The translations under genes were made by a program, and so were the position numbers. Below, one piece after another: positions 59,876 to 64,000 of a DNA stretch of 64,000 bases (the first letter of the stretch is position 1; every line of letters begins with the position of its first letter). Below the pieces are notes generated by a model. The model had not been told where the DNA came from. It did no database searches and worked only from the letters and a program-made list of their open reading frames with translations. Source of the DNA: Anaerolineae bacterium (lineage in GTDB: Bacteria; Chloroflexota; Anaerolineae; Aggregatilineales; Aggregatilineaceae); NCBI GenBank assembly GCA_023382715.1, contig JAHDWP010000005.1:1-64000 (forward strand), read 5' to 3'.

Positions 59876-61140
59876 GGCTGCACGCTCTTTCGGAAGCGCT
59901 CCACCAGCCGGGCGGCGTTGGCCGCCAGGTCGAACTCGCGCAGGACTTTGGCCCGCCCGTCGCGCCCCAGCCGCGCGCGCAGCGCCGGGTCATGGGCCAG
60001 CCGCTCCAGCGCGGCAGCAATGGCCGCCGGGTCGCCGGGCGGGACGAGCAGCCCGCTCACCTCGTGCTCGACCAGCTCCGGGATGCCCGACAGGTCGCTG
60101 GCGACGACCGGCACGCCGGCGCCCATCGCCTCCATCAGCACGACGGGGATGCCCTCGCGCCGGTTGTCACGCGAGGGGACGCTCGGCGCAACGACGACAT
60201 CGGCCTCGCTCAGCAGGGCGATCACTTCCTGGCGCGTCTTGCGCCCGGCGAACTGAACCGCCCCGTTGAGCCGGGCGTGCGCCGCCTGCCCGGCCAGGGT
60301 GGGGCCGTCTGGCCCGTCGCCGACGAAGCGGCACACGAAATCCAGCCCTCGCCCAGCCAGCAGGCGGCAGGCTTCGATCAGGTGCGCCTGCCCCTTGACT
60401 TCGTGCAGCGTGCCAATGCACAGGATTTGCAGCGGCCCGCCGCGCCTTGCCGCGCCGTCATCCGGCTGGAAGGCGCTGCTGTCCACGCCGCAGTGCAGCA
60501 CCTCGACTTTGGCGCGGGCCGTCTCGCCGCACTCGGCGACGAAGATGCGCCGGTTGAACTCGGAGATGGTCACCACGAAGGCAGCCTCGGCGGTCTTGGC
60601 GCAGAGCATGTGCTTGTCGCGGTGCAGGTCGGAGCCGTGCGCCGTGAAGCTGTAGGGGATGCCCGTCAGCCGGTGAATGACGAACGCCGCCGCCGCCGGG
60701 TGGCTGGCGAAATGGGCGTGGATGTGCTCGATCCCGGCGGCTTCCATCATCCGGGCGAAGCGCACCGCCTTCGGAAAGAAGGCCAGCGCCCCGAAGAAAT
60801 AGCGCCGGCTGCCCCAGGTGCCGCGCAGCAGGTCGCGCAGGGCGGCGAAGTAGGCGCGCGGCTTGCGGCGGAGGTAGTGCAGGTGCGCGCGCAGAATTGT
60901 CAGCGAGAGCAGCGGCTGGTAGTGCGCTGCCGCGACGAGCGGAGCCGCCTCCGGGTGCATGACCGAGGTGCGCTCGCGCTGCAAGGGGTATAGCTCAACG
61001 GGCACGCCCTGCGCCTGCACCGCCAGAATCTCGTAGAGGATGAAAGTCTCGGTCAGCTTGGGGAAGCGCGAGACCAGGTAGGCCACGCGCGGGGTGCGCG
61101 TGGGCGCGCTTGGGGGAGGCGTGCCGGTCATCGCCGCCAT
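59872..61140 (-). CDS. Family 4 glycosyltransferase
   Basis: A 422-residue GT-B enzyme. N-domain: VAYLVSRFPKLTETFILYEI (about 19-38), IHAHFASHPAAAAFVI and SFTAHGSDLH. C-domain: QILCIGTLHEVKGQAHLIEA, EADVVVAPSVPSRDNRREGI and the E-x7-E motif in VLMEAMGAGVPVVASDLSGIPE (two Glu about 8 apart). Similar to colanic-acid-type WcaL/AmsK transferases. ATG 61140 overlaps the previous stop by one base. Confidence 0.9.
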   Translation of the reverse strand: MAAMTGTPPPSAPTRTPRVAYLVSRFPKLTETFILYEILAVQAQGVPVELYPLQRERTSVMHPEAAPLVAAAHYQPLLSLTILRAHLHYLRRKPRAYFAALRDLLRGTWGSRRYFFGALAFFPKAVRFARMMEAAGIEHIHAHFASHPAAAAFVIHRLTGIPYSFTAHGSDLHRDKHMLCAKTAEAAFVVTISEFNRRIFVAECGETARAKVEVLHCGVDSSAFQPDDGAARRGGPLQILCIGTLHEVKGQAHLIEACRLLAGRGLDFVCRFVGDGPDGPTLAGQAAHARLNGAVQFAGRKTRQEVIALLSEADVVVAPSVPSRDNRREGIPVVLMEAMGAGVPVVASDLSGIPELVEHEVSGLLVPPGDPAAIAAALERLAHDPALRARLGRDGRAKVLREFDLAANAARLVERFRKSVQP

Positions 61141-62414
61141 CAATGGTTTCCTTTCCTGCCGTTGCTGCGGGCCACGCACACTTCCCAGATGGCCGCGCTC
61201 GCCTGCTGGCGCGACTCGCCCGCCGCGCCGCCCGTCTCGACGATGCGCGCCTGGGGCAATTTCCCGGCCAGCGCGCGGTACGCCTGGCGCTGCGCGCCCA
61301 GAATCTCCAGCGAATGCTCGCCCTTGCGCGCCCACAATGTCTCGGCGGGCGCATCGAGCACCAGCACCAGGTCGGGTGGCGGACAGGCCCGCGCCAGAAT
61401 CCAGCGCCGCGCCCGCTTGAGCGCGTTCTGTCGCGGCGGCGCATTGAGCAGCGCGTCGTAAGAATAGCGGTCGAACAGCACCAGGTGCCCGCGCGCCCCG
61501 GCCAGGCGCGCGCGCAGAACGCGCCGCCACTGCGTCAGCAGCAGCCGGGCGAAGCGCACGCCGGGCAGCCGGTCGAGCGCCGAGGGGCGGCGCGCACCCT
61601 GCTGGTAGAGGCCCATATACACGGTGGTCACAGGCTGGCAGAAGCCCTCGCTCAGCCCCATCACCAGCGTGGACTTGCCCGCGCCGTCCGGCCCCAGCAG
61701 GGCCACCGAGGGCAGCGGCGGGCGCAACAGCCCTCCCAGCCGCCCGACAATGCGCGCTGCGCGGCGCTGAAGATGGCCCAGGCGGGCGGCGGGAGCGCGG
61801 CGACTCAGGTGAGCGATCACGGCGGGCCGCTCGGCCAGCAGCGCGTCCCACTGCTCCCCCGCGATCTGCGCGCTCACACGCTCCCAGGTGGCGCCGGGCG
61901 CCCAGGAGTGGGTCAGCAATGCTGTCATGCGCGCCGGATCGCTGATCTGCTGGCGCAGGGCCAGCAGGCGCTGCTGGCGGTGCGGCGCGAAGTGCCCCTT
62001 GTCGAGCGCGGCGTGCAGCAGCAGCGTCACCAGCTCTTCCTCTGGCGCGGGCGCGTAGACTGCGCCCAGGCGACGGCGGCGGCTGAGACACGCCTCGCCC
62101 AGATCGGTCGGGATCGTGCGCGGGGGTCGTCCGAAGGCGATCTGCGTGACGACATCGAGCTTGAGCCAGGCGTCGCCTGCCCGGTCGTAGGCGATGAAGA
62201 AATGATGCGGCGCGCTGCCGGGCGCGGGCAGGGGGACAAAGCCTTCCTCGGCCAGCGTCCGGCGCAGCGCGGCAAGCTGATCGGCTGGCACGAGCAGGTC
62301 CACCTCGCCGCCGCGCGCCGCGATCTCTTCAAGCCGATCGGCGTCGCGCAGCAGGCAGGCGGTGATGCCCGCCCGCTCCAATGCGCCAAAGGCGTGCGCC
62401 AGTGCGGTCTCCAT
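61140..62414 (-). CDS. Nucleotidyltransferase-like domain fused to thymidylate-kinase-like P-loop domain
   Basis: A 424-residue fusion. Residues 1 to about 200 look like the nucleotidyltransferase-like (MNT/Abi-type) fold seen in polysaccharide loci, with EVDLLVP (D39) and LKLDVV (D87) as likely metal acids. Residues about 235-424 carry a P-loop GPDGAGKSTL (241-250), FDRYSYDALLN and VLVLDAPAETLWARK, as in thymidylate-kinase-like proteins. A canonical dTMP kinase would be about 200 residues and housekeeping; here the fusion and neighbours suggest phosphorylation of an exopolysaccharide precursor. Confidence 0.8.
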   Translation of the reverse strand: METALAHAFGALERAGITACLLRDADRLEEIAARGGEVDLLVPADQLAALRRTLAEEGFVPLPAPGSAPHHFFIAYDRAGDAWLKLDVVTQIAFGRPPRTIPTDLGEACLSRRRRLGAVYAPAPEEELVTLLLHAALDKGHFAPHRQQRLLALRQQISDPARMTALLTHSWAPGATWERVSAQIAGEQWDALLAERPAVIAHLSRRAPAARLGHLQRRAARIVGRLGGLLRPPLPSVALLGPDGAGKSTLVMGLSEGFCQPVTTVYMGLYQQGARRPSALDRLPGVRFARLLLTQWRRVLRARLAGARGHLVLFDRYSYDALLNAPPRQNALKRARRWILARACPPPDLVLVLDAPAETLWARKGEHSLEILGAQRQAYRALAGKLPQARIVETGGAAGESRQQASAAIWEVCVARSNGRKGNH

Positions 62415-62419
62415 GGGGC

Positions 62420-64000
62420 TTATGACTCCGCCGTCTTGCTGGATGCGCGGCGCTTGGCCGGGGTGATCTGAGCGCGGGCGGACTGTGCGGAGGCGCGCGC
62501 TCGCCGCATAGGAGGCCAGCGACGACGCAGGCTGCGCGCGCGCTTCGCCAGGACGATGCCGGCGACCTGCGCGTCCACTTCGCCCAGGCTGTCAACGGCC
62601 TCGCGCACCTGCTGGCGATGGCTGTGCCCGCTGCGGGCCACTATAACGGTTCGGTCGGCGCGGGCGGCGAGCACCGTCGCCGCCGTGATCGCGCCCAGCG
62701 GCGGCGCGGCGATCACCACAATGTCGGCCAGATCATCCAGGCTGGTCAGCGCGCTGGCGAAGCGCGGCGAGGCGACGATGGCGAAGAAATCGGGCGTGTG
62801 CATCCCGGCTGGCAGGATGGCCAACCCCTCAACGTCGGTGGGCAGCAGCAGGTCGGCGATGGCGCTGTCCGAGCTGTGCCATTCGGCCAGGCCGAGCTTG
62901 TTGGCCACGCCGAACATGCGCGAAGCTGTCCGGCTCTGGATGTTGGCGTCGAGCAGCAGGACGTTGTCGCCAAGCTGGGCGAGCACGACGGCCAGGTTGG
63001 CGGCAACTTCGCCCCCGCTCCCGTCCCCGTGCAGATCGCTGACCAGCAGGCGGTTCAGGGCCAGGGCGCGCTCCGCGAAGCGGAACTTCATCGCCAGGCG
63101 GCGGTAGCCCTCTGTGGTGGATGAGCCAGCGTGAGTCAGCACGACAGGCGCGGCGCGATCGGGCGCCGAGCGCGTGACCACGCCGCCCAGATATGGCGCA
63201 CCCGTCACCCCGCGCAGGTCGTCCGCGCTGCGGACGGTGTCGCTGGCGTATTCGGCGCCCAACACCAGCGCGCCGCCCGCGATCAGCCCGGCCAGCAAGC
63301 CGAGCGTCGTCTTGAGCGATACCTGGCGTTCAATGGGCCGGCCACGAACGGCTGGCTCCACGATGGTGATGCGGTTGTTGGGCGTGGTTTGCAGCGCCGA
63401 GTAGAGCGAGATGAGCAGTTTCTCCGCTTCGGCCTTGTAGGCGCGCTCCTGCCGAATCTGCTCGGAGATGAGCGCGCGCTGCTCGGCGGTTGTGGCGCGG
63501 TTCAACTCTTCGCCCAGGCGCTGTAACGTCTCTTCGGCGCTGGCGATGGTGCCTTCCACGCGCGCGATCTGCCCCTGAAGCTGATCCCAGGCGGTGACGT
63601 TCTGCGCGTTGCTGGCCGGGCTTTGCGCCACCAATTGCCCGGCGATGGCGTTGGCGATCAGGGTGGCCTGGTTGCGGTTGTCCTGGTCCACGCGCACGGT
63701 CAGAATCTGGGTGGTCGTGTCGGTGGTCAGGGTGATGTCGCTCTCAAGCTCGCCCGGACTGGTGTCCAATCCCAGGTTGGTGATGATGGTCTCCAGGAAG
63801 GGGCGCATGGTCGGCAGCACAGCGTAGATTTCCATCAACTGGGCCGCCGCGCGCAGGTCGTTCACTTCGGGGTTGAGGCTGTCCACTGCCGGGCCGACCA
63901 GCAGCTTGGCCCTGGCCGTGAAGCGTATCGGCTCGCGGCTGCTCAGCGCATAGCTGCCCGCCCCGGCGAGCAGAGTGGTGAGCGCCAGCAGCCAGAGCCA
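62420..64000 (-). CDS. Wzz/BY-kinase-like chain-length protein, 5' end outside the window
   Basis: At least 526 residues; the frame stays open to the right edge, and the GTG at 63886 is internal because a membrane segment (WLLALTTLLAGAGSYAL) lies before it. A Wzz domain (conserved NPEVNDLRAAAQLMEI, coiled coil at about 63430-63600, second membrane segment LGLLAGLIAGGALVLG) precedes a BY-kinase-like ATPase domain with LLLDANIQSRTASRMFG (Walker A' type) and DIVVIAAPPLGA. But Walker A reads HGDGSGGEVAANLA (about 63000-63035) without the Lys-Ser/Thr of GKST, and no tyrosine-rich tail exists. Likely a non-catalytic regulator of chain length. Confidence 0.82.
   Translation of the reverse strand, partial: WLWLLALTTLLAGAGSYALSSREPIRFTARAKLLVGPAVDSLNPEVNDLRAAAQLMEIYAVLPTMRPFLETIITNLGLDTSPGELESDITLTTDTTTQILTVRVDQDNRNQATLIANAIAGQLVAQSPASNAQNVTAWDQLQGQIARVEGTIASAEETLQRLGEELNRATTAEQRALISEQIRQERAYKAEAEKLLISLYSALQTTPNNRITIVEPAVRGRPIERQVSLKTTLGLLAGLIAGGALVLGAEYASDTVRSADDLRGVTGAPYLGGVVTRSAPDRAAPVVLTHAGSSTTEGYRRLAMKFRFAERALALNRLLVSDLHGDGSGGEVAANLAVVLAQLGDNVLLLDANIQSRTASRMFGVANKLGLAEWHSSDSAIADLLLPTDVEGLAILPAGMHTPDFFAIVASPRFASALTSLDDLADIVVIAAPPLGAITAATVLAARADRTVIVARSGHSHRQQVREAVDSLGEVDAQVAGIVLAKRARSLRRRWPPMRRARASAQSARAQITPAKRRASSKTAES

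Noticed and set aside
57203-60256. A 1017-codon open frame on the plus strand opposite the ligase and glycosyltransferase genes
   Set aside because: Gln/Arg/His-rich composition and antisense to well-supported genes; a by-product of high GC.
1-64000. tRNA, rRNA or tmRNA genes
   Set aside because: No T-loop GGTTCGA-type motif with cloverleaf arms or rRNA-like stretch was recognised by eye; a covariance search was not possible.

Overview
High-GC bacterial DNA with compact operons, many ATGA/GTGA start-stop overlaps, clear Shine-Dalgarno sequences and intergenic spaces filled with dispersed palindromes. The gene mix (several carbohydrate ABC importers, three UroD-like proteins in a sugar operon, FGGY kinases, a tungsten-type aldehyde:ferredoxin oxidoreductase, and a very large secreted M6 protease with a Thr/Pro/Glu tail) fits a heterotrophic Chloroflexota of the Anaerolineae type. 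That assignment is inference from gene content; no rRNA or tRNA gene was found to test it.

Layout. 0.2-8.2 kb, minus strand: a ribose-type ABC importer (binding protein, single-domain ATPase, permease), three UroD-like proteins and a GalK-like kinase. A LacI regulator is divergent at 9.2 kb. Both promoters show a -35/-10 pair followed at once by a TGTTAGCGC-type dyad, so this looks like an autoregulated sugar regulon. 10.4-16.2 kb, plus strand: an FGGY kinase, then AraB and AraD with an L-fucose-isomerase-like protein standing where AraA is expected. 16.5-21 kb: the secreted M6 protease with recently duplicated FnIII-like repeats. 21.1-25.1 kb, minus strand: an unusual redox operon of AOR, an aldolase fused to a four-cluster ferredoxin, and an aldolase paralogue that lost its Schiff-base lysine. 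25.3-26.9 kb: a lower-GC type II restriction-modification pair. 27-31 kb: a secreted protein of unknown role and a NarL-type two-component system. 31.2-35.7 kb: lysine 2,3-aminomutase with an ATP-grasp ligase and a receiver protein, a UPF0316 membrane protein, and an FSA-type transaldolase.

36-50.3 kb: a second sugar locus. A family-1 binding protein with two permeases and a GntR/UTRA regulator lie on the minus strand. Divergent from them is a long plus-strand set: hydroxyacid dehydrogenase, cupin isomerase, VOC protein, FGGY kinase, PTE-family hydrolase, shikimate-dehydrogenase-like protein, KDPG-type aldolase and SIS isomerase. A RbsD/FucU mutarotase and an aldo/keto reductase converge on it. 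Overlapping divergent promoters with one dyad sit between gntR and the dehydrogenase. The substrate is unknown; the enzymes suggest an acidic or modified sugar.

51-64 kb: a secreted P-domain-like protein, then a minus-strand exopolysaccharide locus read from the right edge inward: Wzz/BY-kinase-like protein with a ruined Walker A (runs off the window), nucleotidyltransferase-thymidylate-kinase-like fusion, GT4, GT2, O-antigen-ligase-like protein, flippase, a methyltransferase-like/aminoglycoside-phosphotransferase-like fusion, and a secreted alginate-lyase-like protein.

The best candidate for an undescribed system is the AOR / aldolase-polyferredoxin / pseudo-aldolase operon (21140-25087). 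After it come the UroD-like sugar operon, the KamA/ATP-grasp pair and the uncharacterised sugar pathway at 41-50 kb.
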